Assembly: GCF_006438785.1 (NCBI RefSeq) | Contig: NZ_RCZB01000002.1 | Span: 496,001 to 560,000 of the forward strand | Reading direction: 5' to 3' | Length of the DNA stretch: 64,000 nucleotides | DNA from: Rhodanobacter glycinis | GTDB lineage: Bacteria; Pseudomonadota; Gammaproteobacteria; Xanthomonadales; Rhodanobacteraceae | Shown here: positions 29,256-39,206 of the stretch, piece by piece | How positions within the stretch are numbered: the stretch's first letter is position 1 | Layout of the letters: every line of letters starts with the position of its first letter | The notes under the pieces: generated by a model | What the model saw: the letters and a program-made list of their open reading frames with translations, nothing else | What the model was told of the DNA's origin: nothing | Databases searched by the model: none | Program-made: the position numbers and the translations under genes

Positions 29256-32200
29256 ATGCTCGCTCGAACGTTCGGACTGCTGAGTCTGTGGCTGCTGTTT
29301 GCCACACCGTTGCCGGCACAGGATGTACCGCCGCCGTTGCGCGACTGGCAGGGCTGGGTACTGCACGATGTGCCGCAGCATGATTGTCCGTTCCTCGCCA
29401 ATCAGATGCCCGGTGCCGGCAGCCATCAATGTGCGTGGCCCGGCCGCCTGACCCTCGACGCCGGCAAGGACGGTGGCCGTTTCAGCCTGGATGTGCACGT
29501 GGATGCGCCGAGCTGGGTGGCATTGCCTGGCGACGAAAGGAACTGGCCACAGCAGGTCAGCGCCAACAAGCAGACGGCCACGGTGCTGCAGCGCGCCGGT
29601 GCGCCGATGCTGTGGCTGACACCGGGCGACTACCAATTGAGTGGCACGTTGCCATGGACTTCTCGCCCTGCACGAGTGCGTGTCCCGGCCATGATCGGAT
29701 TGGTCACGCTGAGTGTCGATGGTGCGGCTGTTGCGCGCATCGAACGCAACGGTGATCAACTCACCCTCGGCGAAGCTGCCGCGGCACAGCGTGCCGCCGA
29801 TGCACTGTCGTTGCGCGTCTATCGCCGTCTCGAAGACGGCCTGCCGGCCACGTTGCAGACGCAATTGCAGCTCGATGTCACCGGCAGCGCTCGCGAGCAG
29901 TTGCTGGGGCCGGCATTGCCGGACGGCTTCGTCGCCACCGCGCTGACCGGCGATCTGCCGGCACGGCTGGAGAATGATGGCCGCCTGCGCGTGCAGCTGC
30001 GGCCGGGACACTGGACGATCACGCTCGCCGCCCGCAGCGTCGCGCCGCTGGGCAAGGTCGCGCTGAAGTTGCCGGCCACGCCGTGGCCGCAGCAGGAAGT
30101 CTGGAGTTACGCCGACGACACCGGCCTGCGCAGCACGCGCGTGGAAGGCCATGCCACCGACGCGGCCCAGGCTGGTGTGCCGTCCGAGTGGGGTGACCTG
30201 CCGGCCTATGCACTGGATGACGGCACTGGTCTGGCGATCGAGCAGGGCACGCGCGGCGACGAAGGCGGCAAGGGCGACCAACTGCATTTGCAGCGTGAGC
30301 TGTGGCTGGATTTCGACGGCGTCGGCCTCAGCGTTGCCGATCATCTCACCGGCGAGTTGCGCCATCACCAACGGCTGGACGTGCCGGCGCCGTGGCAGCT
30401 GCAGCGTGCCGCACAGGCTGACGAACCGCTGCTGATCACCAAGGGTGCCGACGATCGCAGCGGCGTCGAGCTGCGCGAGCAGCAGCTCGACCTCGATGCC
30501 GGCTTGCGCCTCGCCAGTTATGGCGGCGCGATCCCGAGTGCGGGCTGGCAGCTGCCGCTGGAAGGCATCCAGGCCACCTTGCACCTGCCTTCGGGCTACC
30601 GCTTGCTCGGTACAGTCGGTGCCGATCGTTCGCCCGATTCATGGGTCGCACAATGGAGCCTGCTCGATCTGTTCGTGGTGGCGCTGATTGCGCTGCTGGC
30701 CGGCCGTCTGCTCGGCTGGCCGTGGGCACTGCTGGCTGCCGGTTATCTCGCGCTGGCCCAGCACGAGAACGCCGCGCCGCTGTGGACACTCGCCGGCACG
30801 CTGGCGCTGGCATTGCTGCTGCGTGCCTTGTCGGAAGGTCGCCTGCGCTCTTCTGCGCGTATCGGTGCATTGACGGTTTTTGCGTTGGTCGTGCTGTGGA
30901 CGCTGCCGTTCGTTGCGACGCAGCTGCAGTACGCGTTGCATCCGCAGCTGGAAAAACATCCGGTGGACAAGATGGTGCAAGTGCAATACATCCAGCCGGC
31001 GCCAGCATTGCCACCTCCACCTTTACCGCCTCCACCGCCCGGGTCGCCTGTGGTTTCAGAAATGAGTACCAATGCCGCCGTTGCCTCCGTGGAGGATCAG
31101 TCGAGCGAGACTGATGCTGCAACCGAAAAAGGTAAGCTTAGTGGGATCGTCGTGTTGGCCTCCTCGTTGAGGAGGCCTGAGCAAGACAGCCGCGCGTTGA
31201 TTCAGGCTGGCGCAGGCATGCCGCACTGGGATCAGGGCAACAATTATCGACTGGGCTGGTCCGGGCCGGTGACGGCGGATCAGAACACGCGACTGGTGAT
31301 CGCACCGGCATGGCTGGTGCGCTTGCTACGTGTGGCGATGGTCGTGTTGCTGGCAGCGCTGCTGGCCAGACTGGTATCGACGCTGTTGCCGCTGCGTGGA
31401 CGCTGGCCCGACTGGCGCGGCCGCAACGTGATGGGTGCCGCGTTGCTGGCTCTCGCGTTGCTGCCGCATGGCGTGCGTGCGCAGGACATGCCGAGCCAGC
31501 AACTGCTCGATCAGCTGCGCAACCGTCTGACCGAGGCGCCGAAATGCGCGCCGACCTGTGCCGATCTGGCGCAGGCGCAGTTGCAGGCCAATGGCGATGC
31601 GCTCGATGTCGAGCTGGAAGCACATATCGGCACGCCGGTCGCGTTGCCGTTGCCGCAGGCCGATGACGCCTTGCAATTGCTCGATGTCAGCGTGGACGGC
31701 CATGCCGACGCGCCGCTCACGCGCCGCGGCAATCAACTGCTACTGCGACTGGATCGCGGCGTGCATCGGGTCAGCCTGCACTACCGCATCGGTACGGCCG
31801 ACAGTGTCAGTCTGCGTTTTGCGCAGCGACCGCAGCGCGTCACGTTCAACGGCCAGGGGTGGTCGCTGGACGGTGTCGATGATGGTCGTGCGCTGGGCGA
31901 CAGCATCGCGCTGCACCGCGTGCACGCCGCCAGTGACGGCAAGAACCTGCCAGCCGCACAGAGTTTTCCGCCGTATGTGCGGCTGACCCGCCGGCTGGTG
32001 CTGGGTCTCGACTGGACGGTGCAGAACGTGGCCGAACGCATCGCGCCACAGCAGGGTGGTTTCAGCACCACGCTGCCGCTGCTGCCCGGCGAGCATCCGC
32101 TGGGTGACGATGCGCTGGTCAAGGATGGCCATATCAGCATCACCTTCAACGCGAACAGCAACAGCGTGAGCTGGACCAGTCGTCTCGATCATGCCGCGCA

Positions 32201-33356
32201 GCTGGCGTTGAAGGCACCGGACCTCGGTGAACGTGCCGAGGTCTGGGAGATCCATGCCGCGCCGATGTGGCACGTCGATGCCAAAGGTGTGCCGACCAGC
32301 ACCAGTGACGATGGCCTGCTTTACCAGCCGCTGCCGGGCGAGAACCTGCAGCTTGCCTTCAGTCAGCCGGTGGCGGTGGCGGGCGACAGTCTGGCCTTCG
32401 ATGGCGTGCAGCTGACCAGCGCGGCCGGCGAGCGTGCGAGCGAGACCACGCTGAGCCTGCATGCGCGCAGCACGCGCGGTGGCGAGCATGCGATCGATCT
32501 GCCGGCACGTGCCGAATTGCTGGAGGCGCAGCGCGACAACCAGCCGATCAACCTCGCCGTGCGCGACGGCAAGCTCAGCCTGCCATTGCTGCCCGGCGCG
32601 CACGATTACACGTTGCGCCTGCGCGAGCCGCATGGTGTTGCCGCGCGCCTGCGCACGCCGACGTTCGCCCTGCACGCGCCGGTGGCGAACATCAACCTCG
32701 CGCTGCAGCTGCCGCAGGATCGCTGGGTGCTGTGGACGTGGGGGCCGACGGTGGGGCCGGCGGTGCTGTACTGGTCGCAGCTGATCGTGCTGCTGCTGGC
32801 GGCGTGGCTGCTGGCACGCTATGCGCCGACGCCGCTGCGTTTCCATCACTGGCTGCTGCTCGGGCTGGGCTTCTCGGCATTCGCCTGGAGTGCCTATGCG
32901 CTGGTGGTGCTGTGGCTGATCCTGCTCGGCCTGCGCGCGCGCGGAGCCCCTGCGGAGCGACTGACGGCAACGAAATTCAACCTGCTGCAATTCGGCCTCG
33001 CCGCACTCACGCTGGTGGCGCTGACCGTGTTGATCAGCGCGGTACCGAAGGGGTTGCTCGGTCTGCCCGACATGCATGTGGCCGGCAACGATTCCAGCGC
33101 CTGGAGCCTGCGCTGGTTCGCCGATCAGAGCGCCAATGCCCTGCCGAGCGGCGGCGTGTTCAGCGTTTCACTGTGGGTCTACAAGCTGGCCATGCTGGCG
33201 TGGGCGCTGTGGCTGGCCAACGCGCTGATCGGCTGGCTGCGCTGGGCATTCGATGCATGGACGCACGGCGGTTACTGGCGCAAGCGCGAGCCGAAGCTTG
33301 CCGTGACGCCGCCGCAGCTGCCGCCATCCACGCCAGAGCCGCCGCACGATGCCTGA
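29256..33356 (+). CDS. giant multidomain inner-membrane/periplasmic protein of unknown function
   Basis: 1366 residues. Signal peptide [19 protein letters not shown] at the N-terminus, a beta-rich periplasmic region (about 22-465), a hydrophobic block with several spans (about 470-555), a Pro-rich linker (about 581-598), a span (about 686-710), a second signal-like segment (about 722-741, ending GVRAQDMPS), another large periplasmic region with a [12 protein letters not shown] motif (from about 765), and a C-terminal block of four or five spans (about 1170-1332). No known catalytic motif was recognised. ATG 29256 follows a GGGAGA site. The last codons overlap prmC. Confidence 0.85.
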   Translation: MLARTFGLLSLWLLFATPLPAQDVPPPLRDWQGWVLHDVPQHDCPFLANQMPGAGSHQCAWPGRLTLDAGKDGGRFSLDVHVDAPSWVALPGDERNWPQQVSANKQTATVLQRAGAPMLWLTPGDYQLSGTLPWTSRPARVRVPAMIGLVTLSVDGAAVARIERNGDQLTLGEAAAAQRAADALSLRVYRRLEDGLPATLQTQLQLDVTGSAREQLLGPALPDGFVATALTGDLPARLENDGRLRVQLRPGHWTITLAARSVAPLGKVALKLPATPWPQQEVWSYADDTGLRSTRVEGHATDAAQAGVPSEWGDLPAYALDDGTGLAIEQGTRGDEGGKGDQLHLQRELWLDFDGVGLSVADHLTGELRHHQRLDVPAPWQLQRAAQADEPLLITKGADDRSGVELREQQLDLDAGLRLASYGGAIPSAGWQLPLEGIQATLHLPSGYRLLGTVGADRSPDSWVAQWSLLDLFVVALIALLAGRLLGWPWALLAAGYLALAQHENAAPLWTLAGTLALALLLRALSEGRLRSSARIGALTVFALVVLWTLPFVATQLQYALHPQLEKHPVDKMVQVQYIQPAPALPPPPLPPPPPGSPVVSEMSTNAAVASVEDQSSETDAATEKGKLSGIVVLASSLRRPEQDSRALIQAGAGMPHWDQGNNYRLGWSGPVTADQNTRLVIAPAWLVRLLRVAMVVLLAALLARLVSTLLPLRGRWPDWRGRNVMGAALLALALLPHGVRAQDMPSQQLLDQLRNRLTEAPKCAPTCADLAQAQLQANGDALDVELEAHIGTPVALPLPQADDALQLLDVSVDGHADAPLTRRGNQLLLRLDRGVHRVSLHYRIGTADSVSLRFAQRPQRVTFNGQGWSLDGVDDGRALGDSIALHRVHAASDGKNLPAAQSFPPYVRLTRRLVLGLDWTVQNVAERIAPQQGGFSTTLPLLPGEHPLGDDALVKDGHISITFNANSNSVSWTSRLDHAAQLALKAPDLGERAEVWEIHAAPMWHVDAKGVPTSTSDDGLLYQPLPGENLQLAFSQPVAVAGDSLAFDGVQLTSAAGERASETTLSLHARSTRGGEHAIDLPARAELLEAQRDNQPINLAVRDGKLSLPLLPGAHDYTLRLREPHGVAARLRTPTFALHAPVANINLALQLPQDRWVLWTWGPTVGPAVLYWSQLIVLLLAAWLLARYAPTPLRFHHWLLLGLGFSAFAWSAYALVVLWLILLGLRARGAPAERLTATKFNLLQFGLAALTLVALTVLISAVPKGLLGLPDMHVAGNDSSAWSLRWFADQSANALPSGGVFSVSLWVYKLAMLAWALWLANALIGWLRWAFDAWTHGGYWRKREPKLAVTPPQLPPSTPEPPHDA

Positions 33357-34173
33357 TGTCCGCAACATGCTGGCCGCGGCCACGCAGCAGCTCGGTGAGC
33401 GTCTCGATGCCGAGCTGCTGCTGTTGCACGTCGTGCAGAAATCACGCAGCTGGCTGCTCACACATGCCGATGACGTGCTCGATCCGGATGCCCGGATGGC
33501 TTACGCGAGCCTGATCGAGCGGCGTGCGAATGGCGAGCCGGTGGCCTATATCACCGGCCAGCGCGGTTTCTGGTCGCTGGACCTGGAAGTGACCCCGGCC
33601 ACGCTGATCCCGCGCCCGGAAACCGAGTTGCTGGTCGAACTGGCACTGCGGCGTTTGCCGGATGATGTCCCGTGCAGCGTGGCCGATCTCGGCACCGGTA
33701 GCGGTGCGATCGCACTGGCGATTGCAAACGAACGCCCGTACGCGCAGGTGATCGCCACCGACGCCAGCGCCGACGCTCTCGCCGTCGCGCGGCGCAACGC
33801 GCAGCATCACGCCATCGGCAACGTCGCTTTCGTGCAGGGCGACTGGCTGGCACCGCTGGCCGGTCAGCAGTTCGACCTGATCGTCTCCAACCCGCCTTAC
33901 ATCGAAGCGGAAGATCCTCATCTGGCGCAGGGCGATCTGCGTTTCGAGCCGGCCAGCGCGCTGGCCTCAGGCCCTGATGGCCTGGACGATATCCGCCGCA
34001 TCGTGCACGACGCACACGTCCACCTGCGCCCCGGCGGCTGGCTGCTGTTCGAACATGGCTGGAACCAGGGCGATGCCTCTCGTGCATTGCTGCGCGAGGC
34101 AGGCTATGCCGAAGTATTTACGGCCTGTGACCTGGAACAGCGCGACCGCGTCAGTGGCGGCCGCTTGGGGTAA
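33349..34173 (+). CDS. prmC: peptide chain release factor N5-glutamine methyltransferase PrmC
   Basis: Methylates the GGQ glutamine of release factors RF1 and RF2. 274 residues. N-terminal helical domain, the substrate-loop region [20 protein letters not shown] followed by [13 protein letters not shown]-binding [14 protein letters not shown], and the catalytic NPPY (in [10 protein letters not shown]). The start overlaps the end of the upstream giant gene by 8 bases, so the two are probably co-translated. A REP-like element follows. Confidence 0.97.
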   Translation: MPDVRNMLAAATQQLGERLDAELLLLHVVQKSRSWLLTHADDVLDPDARMAYASLIERRANGEPVAYITGQRGFWSLDLEVTPATLIPRPETELLVELALRRLPDDVPCSVADLGTGSGAIALAIANERPYAQVIATDASADALAVARRNAQHHAIGNVAFVQGDWLAPLAGQQFDLIVSNPPYIEAEDPHLAQGDLRFEPASALASGPDGLDDIRRIVHDAHVHLRPGGWLLFEHGWNQGDASRALLREAGYAEVFTACDLEQRDRVSGGRLG

Positions 34174-34202
34174 ACCGCTGCGCATCGTCTTCCGCGGGCT
34201 TT

Positions 34203-34316
34203 TGTGGCAGCGGCTTCAGCCGCGATGCTCTTTGGTTGATTGCCGACGAGCGAAAGCACGCGGCTGTGCGATGGCAAATCCGGAGCAAAGGCATCGCGGC
34301 TGAAGCCGCTCCCACA
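34203..34316. repeat. REP-like inverted repeat between prmC and dxs
   Basis: Left unit at 34203-34228 (AGCGGCTTCAGCCGCGATGC with a TGTGG head) and right unit at 34291-34316 carrying the same 25-base sequence in reverse complement, almost identical. Each unit has a GCGGCTTCAGCCGC self-complementary stem. It sits between convergent genes, a typical place for REP/BIME elements. Confidence 0.8.
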
Positions 34317-34336
34317 GTACAGGGCGGGCGGGAGCC

Positions 34337-36229
34337 TCAGCCGGTGCTGGCGATGTTCGATGCGGCAGGCTGCGGGAAACGTGCGTGGATGGCGTTGCGG
34401 ATACCGGGCAGATCGAGGCCGGCCATGCTCAGCACTTCCTCGCGGCTGCCGTGTTCCAGATAGACGTCTGGAAGGCCAAGATGAAGGATCGGCAAGGTGA
34501 TGCCGTGCGCGGCCAGGCACTCGGCCACGGCGGAGCCGGCGCCGCCGGCGATCGCGTTGTCTTCCAGCGTGACGAAGGCGTCGTGGGTTGTTGCCAGCTC
34601 CACGATCAGCGCCTCATCCAGCGGTTTGACGAAGCGCATGTTGACCAGGGTCGCGTCGAGCTCGGCGGCAACCGTGGCGGCGGGAGCCAGCATCGTGCCG
34701 AAGCTGAGCAGGGCCAGGCCGCGGCCGCGCCGGCGCAGCTCGGCCTTGCCGATCGGCAAGGTGTCGAGTTGCTGATGAATCGCGGCGCCAGGACCGCTGC
34801 CGCGCGGATAACGCACCGCAGCCGGGCCGTGGTACTGGAAACCGGTGCTCAGCATCATGCGGCACTCGTTCTCGTCGGCCGGCGCCATGATCAGCATGTT
34901 CGGCAGGCAGCGCAGGAAGGTGAGGTCGAAGCTGCCCGAGTGGGTGGCGCCATCCGGGCCGACCACGCCGGCGCGGTCGATGGCGAAGGTCACATCGAGA
35001 TTCTGCAGCGCCACGTCGTGGATCGCCTGATCGTAGGCACGCTGCAGGAAGGTGGAATAGATCGCCACGACGGGCTTGGCACCCTCGCAGGCCATGCCGG
35101 CGGCCAGCGTCACAGCGTGCTGTTCGGCGATCGCCACGTCGAAGTAGCGCAGTGGATATTCCTTCGAGAAGCGCACCAGGCCGGAGCCTTCGCGCATCGC
35201 GGGGGTGATCGCGAGCAGGCGTTCGTCGGCCGCGGCCTGGTCGCATAACCAGTCGCCGAAGATGTCGGTATAGGTGGGTTTTGCCGGCGCGTTCTTCTTC
35301 ACCAGACCGGCTTGCGGATCGAACGGACCGACCGCGTGGTACTCGATCTGCGCCTGTTCGGCCGGGGCGTAACCCTTGCCCTTGGTGGTGATCACGTGCA
35401 GCAGCTGCGGACCGGGCAGGTTCTTTACCGTGCGCAGCGCCTGCAGCAGTTGCGGGATGTTGTGGCCGTCGATCGGGCCGGTGTAATGGAAGCCCAGTTC
35501 CTCGAACAGCGTGCTGGGCACGAACATGCCCTTGGCGTGTTCCTCCCAGCGCTTGAAGAAACGGCCCATGAGGGATTGCTTGGGAATCGCCCGCTTGGCC
35601 CGTTCGCGCCATTCGTTGAGGCGGCGGCTGGCCATGGCGCGGGCCATCATCTTGGTCATCGCACCGACGTTCTCGCTGATCGACATGCCATTGTCGTTGA
35701 ACACCACCAGCATGTTGGGCTCGACATCACCGCCATGATTGAGCGCTTCGAACGCCATCCCGGCAGTCATCGCACCGTCGCCGATCACCGCCACCACCTT
35801 GCGCTGGTCACCCTTGTACTGCGCGGCGATCGCCATGCCCAGCGCGGCCGAGATCGAGGTGGACGAGTGGCCGACGCCGAAGGTGTCGTATTCGCTTTCC
35901 TCGCGGCGGGGAAAAGGCGCCAGGCCGTCCTTCTTCTTTATCGTCGTGATGCGCTCTCGGCGGCCGGTGAGGATCTTGTGCGGATAGCACTGGTGGCCGA
36001 CGTCCCACACCAGGCGGTCGTGCGGCGTGTCGAATTCATGGTGCAGCGCCACGGTCAGTTCCACCACGCCCAGGCCTGCGCCGAAGTGGCCGCCAGAGCT
36101 GGCAACGGCCTCGATCAGGTATTGGCGCAGCTCGTCGGCTACGGCAGGCAGCTCGTCGTCGGACACGCGGCGCAGGTCGGCCGGCGTCTCGATCGAGGCC
36201 AGGTGAGGGTAGTGGGAAAGGTCGTTCAT
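34337..36229 (-). CDS. dxs: 1-deoxy-D-xylulose-5-phosphate synthase
   Basis: First enzyme of the MEP isoprenoid pathway, thiamine-diphosphate dependent. 630 residues. Seen: [18 protein letters not shown], the ThDP-Mg motif [18 protein letters not shown] with downstream NDN, the pyrimidine-domain [14 protein letters not shown], and [15 protein letters not shown]. The ATG at 36229 starts the conserved [10 protein letters not shown]; the 31-codon upstream extension is not family-like. Confidence 0.98.
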   Translation of the reverse strand: MNDLSHYPHLASIETPADLRRVSDDELPAVADELRQYLIEAVASSGGHFGAGLGVVELTVALHHEFDTPHDRLVWDVGHQCYPHKILTGRRERITTIKKKDGLAPFPRREESEYDTFGVGHSSTSISAALGMAIAAQYKGDQRKVVAVIGDGAMTAGMAFEALNHGGDVEPNMLVVFNDNGMSISENVGAMTKMMARAMASRRLNEWRERAKRAIPKQSLMGRFFKRWEEHAKGMFVPSTLFEELGFHYTGPIDGHNIPQLLQALRTVKNLPGPQLLHVITTKGKGYAPAEQAQIEYHAVGPFDPQAGLVKKNAPAKPTYTDIFGDWLCDQAAADERLLAITPAMREGSGLVRFSKEYPLRYFDVAIAEQHAVTLAAGMACEGAKPVVAIYSTFLQRAYDQAIHDVALQNLDVTFAIDRAGVVGPDGATHSGSFDLTFLRCLPNMLIMAPADENECRMMLSTGFQYHGPAAVRYPRGSGPGAAIHQQLDTLPIGKAELRRRGRGLALLSFGTMLAPAATVAAELDATLVNMRFVKPLDEALIVELATTHDAFVTLEDNAIAGGAGSAVAECLAAHGITLPILHLGLPDVYLEHGSREEVLSMAGLDLPGIRNAIHARFPQPAASNIASTG

Positions 36230-36367
36230 CTGCGTATTGTTGGCCCAGCGGCCGGGCGGAGCAAGGGCACGGCCGTGAAGGCACGGGGTCTTTTCAGGGC
36301 ATTGCGCGTGCACATTCAGCATACGAGCGCGGTTGCATGCTGTCGAAGACCCGTCAGGAAATCAGCC

Positions 36368-36871
36368 ATGGCCACTCTTTCCCAGCACTTTCGCCAGTTC
36401 GCCGAAGTGACGGCCCGCAGCACCGGCCGGCCGACGGCCTTTCTGCTGGCTGCGCTGGTGGTGGTGGTGTGGGCGGCGACTGGTCCGCTGTTCCACTTCG
36501 GCGATACCTGGCAACTGGTCATCAATACCGGCACCACCATTATCACGTTCCTGATGGTGTTCCTGATCCAGAACAGCCAAAACCGCGACAGCGCCGCGTT
36601 GCAGATCAAGCTGGACGAGTTGATCCGCGCGACCGCGGCGCATAACAGCCTTCTCGACCTCGAAGATATGGACGAGGAGACGCTGGAACGCATTCGCGAG
36701 AACTATCGCAAGCTGGCCAGCCGCAAGCAGAGTGAGCACGCCGCGAACGATGCGGCCAGCCAGAAAGAGGCCGACGAGGCCTGTGCGGAGGTCAGGGAGA
36801 TCGATCGCGAGCTGAAGAAGAACCGTGAGACCCAGACCGGCACCGGCACCGGAGGAAGCTCCGGCGACTAG
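36368..36871 (+). CDS. low-affinity iron permease family protein
   Basis: 167 residues. Two membrane spans (about 22-40 and 48-68) with the signature INTGTTIITFLMVFLIQNSQNRD (key residues TGTTI, FLIQ, QNRD), then IKLDELIRA, as in the Fet4-like iron permease family. The C-terminal 65 residues are a charged coiled coil ending in a Gly/Thr tail. Transport by bacterial members is not well established, so the label is by family only. The start at 36368 is divergent from dxs. Confidence 0.85.
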   Translation: MATLSQHFRQFAEVTARSTGRPTAFLLAALVVVVWAATGPLFHFGDTWQLVINTGTTIITFLMVFLIQNSQNRDSAALQIKLDELIRATAAHNSLLDLEDMDEETLERIRENYRKLASRKQSEHAANDAASQKEADEACAEVREIDRELKKNRETQTGTGTGGSSGD

Positions 36872-36875
36872 GCGG

Positions 36876-37484
36876 CTAGGCGTGTTCGAGCCGATCGCGG
36901 CGACGCTGGCGCGGCAGCCGGCTGACCAGGAACTCCATCTGATCGGCCAGGATGTTGCGGTTGGACAGGATCAGGTGCTCGACCCAGCTCGGCCGGTACG
37001 GCACCGCCAGCAACGGCATGTTGGCCTGCTGTGGTGTGCGGTTGCTCTTCTTCAGATTGCAGGCAAGGCAGGCGCTGACCACGTTCTCCCAGTCGTCCTT
37101 GCCGTGCTTGGAAATCGGCAACACATGGTCGCGGGTCAGTTCACCGCGGGTGAAGTGCTCGCCGCAGTACAGGCAGATATGACGGTCGCGGGCAAACAGC
37201 GCGGTATTGGTGAGTGCCGGGGCCGGATCGATCGCATGTTCCCGGCAATGGCCGGTGCTGGCGATGATCGGATGCAACTCGATATGGCTCTGCGTGCCGA
37301 GCAGGCGATTGTGGCCGCCATGCACGGTGAGGCACGGGTCACCCAGCGTCCAGGCGACGGCATCGCGGACGTACAGGCAAACCGCGTCCTGCCAGCTGAT
37401 CCAGTCGAGGATGCGGCCGGCAGCGTCCAGCGATAGCACGCGGGTCGCATTGAGGTCGGCCCGACTTGGCACTTCCATCAGCAT
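36876..37484 (-). CDS. HNH endonuclease
   Basis: 202 residues. The HNH core is complete: CLYCGEHF, then LTRDHVLPISKHGKDDWENV, and the second zinc pair CLACNLKK. The N-terminal half has a conserved SRADLNATRVL and VLSLDAAG strand typical of chromosomal HNH proteins of unknown role in Proteobacteria. ATG 37484 or 37478 could start it. It converges on the iron permease gene with only 4 bases between stops. No methyltransferase is nearby, so it is not an obvious restriction enzyme. Confidence 0.9.
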   Translation of the reverse strand: MLMEVPSRADLNATRVLSLDAAGRILDWISWQDAVCLYVRDAVAWTLGDPCLTVHGGHNRLLGTQSHIELHPIIASTGHCREHAIDPAPALTNTALFARDRHICLYCGEHFTRGELTRDHVLPISKHGKDDWENVVSACLACNLKKSNRTPQQANMPLLAVPYRPSWVEHLILSNRNILADQMEFLVSRLPRQRRRDRLEHA

Positions 37485-37725
37485 GTAAATCGTCCTTCAG
37501 CCAGGGCTTCGAAAGAGCGTTTCAGTATTGCGGAATGCTTGTCTGCAGCCAGCATAGAACAATTTCGTTGCAATTCGCATGCAAATGCGGCAGCAGAGCC
37601 CCTGGCACGGCAGTCGCCGCCGCGCGGAAGCGCTGATATGATTGACAGTCAACACAGACCTGACGCCGGGTTTGGTAGGGGCGCTTCGGTGGTGACCCGG
37701 CACGGCGGGGGCAGAGGTAAGTAAC

Positions 37726-38508
37726 GTGGCTGAAGTTCTTTTCTACGAACACCCGGTTCCGCTCAATCGCGCCGAACACAAGGATCTGCGCCTGAAGGGC
37801 TTGCCGAACGTGAAGTTCGCGATGAACGCGCACTCGGTTCCGCTGACCGGCGTGGAGTTCGGCGTCGCCGCGCGCGACCTGCTGATCGTCTTTGCCGGCA
37901 CCGACATGGCCAGCGCCGGGCCGGTGGCCTTGCTGGGTCTGCGCCAGAACGAAAACCTGTATGTCGACGCCGAAGGCCAGTGGGCGCCGAACACCTACAT
38001 GCCCGCGTTCGTGCGCCGCTATCCGTTCGTGCTGGCCGAAAAGCCGGCCGGACAGGATGGCGATGACTTCACTGTGTTCCTCGACGAACGCTACGAAGGC
38101 TTCAACGCCAGCGAGGGCGAGCGCCTGTTCCTGGAAGACGGCACCGACAGCGAAATGCTGACCAAGGCGGTCGGTTTCCTCGGCGAGTTCCAGCAGAACG
38201 TCGCGCGCACCAAGTGGTTCATGGAGCAACTGCTCAAGCATGACCTGCTGGAGCCGCGCAATGTCCGCCTGCAGAAAGACGGCAAGGACGGCAAGGAAGG
38301 CAAGGCGATCAACCTCAACGGCCTGTTCGTGGTCAGCGAGGAAAAGCTGCGCGCACTGGACGAGAAGGTCACCCACGAGTTCCTGCGCGAAGGCGTGCTC
38401 GGCTGGGTTTACGCGCACCTGCTGTCGCTGGCGAACATCGACCGCCTGGCCCAGCGCCTGGACGAGCGTGAGCAGGCGGAAGCGGCTGCCGGTGGCACCA
38501 CCAACTGA
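37726..38508 (+). CDS. SapC family protein
   Basis: 260 residues matching the SapC family: YEHPVPLNRAEHKDLRL at the start, central ALLGLRQNENLYVDAEGQW and YMPAFVRRYPFVLAE, then LFLEDGTDSEMLTKAVGFL. SapC was first named next to S-layer genes in Campylobacter; its biochemical role is unresolved. The GTG start at 37726 follows an AGAGG site. No signal peptide is seen. A bidirectional terminator follows. Confidence 0.88.
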   Translation: MAEVLFYEHPVPLNRAEHKDLRLKGLPNVKFAMNAHSVPLTGVEFGVAARDLLIVFAGTDMASAGPVALLGLRQNENLYVDAEGQWAPNTYMPAFVRRYPFVLAEKPAGQDGDDFTVFLDERYEGFNASEGERLFLEDGTDSEMLTKAVGFLGEFQQNVARTKWFMEQLLKHDLLEPRNVRLQKDGKDGKEGKAINLNGLFVVSEEKLRALDEKVTHEFLREGVLGWVYAHLLSLANIDRLAQRLDEREQAEAAAGGTTN

Positions 38509-38533
38509 TCGTTGCCTTCATCGGCATGATCGC

Positions 38534-38565
38534 GAAGAAGCCGCCCCCGGGCGGCTTCTTCGTTT
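38534..38565. terminator. bidirectional terminator between sapC-like and GNAT genes
   Basis: GAAGAAGCCGCCC / GGGCGGCTTCTTC, 13-bp arms, 25 bases after the sapC-like stop and just before the stop of the convergent acetyltransferase gene. Short T-runs flank it. Confidence 0.8.
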
Positions 38566-38568
38566 CGG

Positions 38569-39042
38569 TCAGTGCACCGGCTTGGCCAGCCTGAGCAGAT
38601 CCGGCGCGTAGCCGGCGGCCTCGTACAGCGCACGCGCCCGATCGTTGCCGGGAAACACCGCCAATGTCACCAGTTGGCAATGATGCTCGCGCGCCCATCC
38701 CTCGGCGTGGGTCAGCAGCGCCTTGCCGACACCGTTGCCTTCGTGTTTGGGGGTCACAGCCAGGTCGGAGATGTGGCAATTGCTGCGGCCGGTGAAGAAA
38801 TCCGCGGTGCGCTGCAGGTGGATGAAGCCGACTCGTTCGCCCTCCGCACTTTCGGCCACGAACAGGTAGCTGTTGGCCGGTTGATCCTCCAGATGCCGCA
38901 GCAGATCGTTGCGGATGCCCTCGATGCATTCGTGCCGACGCCGCCATGGTGGCAGCGTGAAGTCCACGAAACGGGGCACCAGCGCAAGGATGAAATCGTC
39001 GTCGTCTTCGGCCAGACGAATCAGCAGGGACGTGTCGGTCAT
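38569..39042 (-). CDS. GNAT family N-acetyltransferase
   Basis: 157 residues. Motif A with the acetyl-CoA loop is DLAVTPKHEGNGVGKALL, followed by the VTLAVFPGNDRARALYEAAGY motif B (key parts NDRAR and LYEAAG). The N-terminus starts MTDTSLLIRLAEDDDD. The substrate is unknown. The start at 39042 is chosen because upstream codons are not family-like. It is convergent with the sapC-like gene. Confidence 0.9.
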   Translation of the reverse strand: MTDTSLLIRLAEDDDDFILALVPRFVDFTLPPWRRRHECIEGIRNDLLRHLEDQPANSYLFVAESAEGERVGFIHLQRTADFFTGRSNCHISDLAVTPKHEGNGVGKALLTHAEGWAREHHCQLVTLAVFPGNDRARALYEAAGYAPDLLRLAKPVH

Positions 39043-39206
39043 GGGGAGTCGGTGGAGTGGCGGAGGTATCGACGCCGTTTCTACACCTTGTGCGGTGACC
39101 GGGGAAGTCCCCGCCGACCCGTGTATATTTTTGAAAGCCGCAACAACCGGCAGGGTGAGGCAACGGCCCTGGACCATCGACAGACACTGCGCCAGGGAAT
39201 TCGCCC

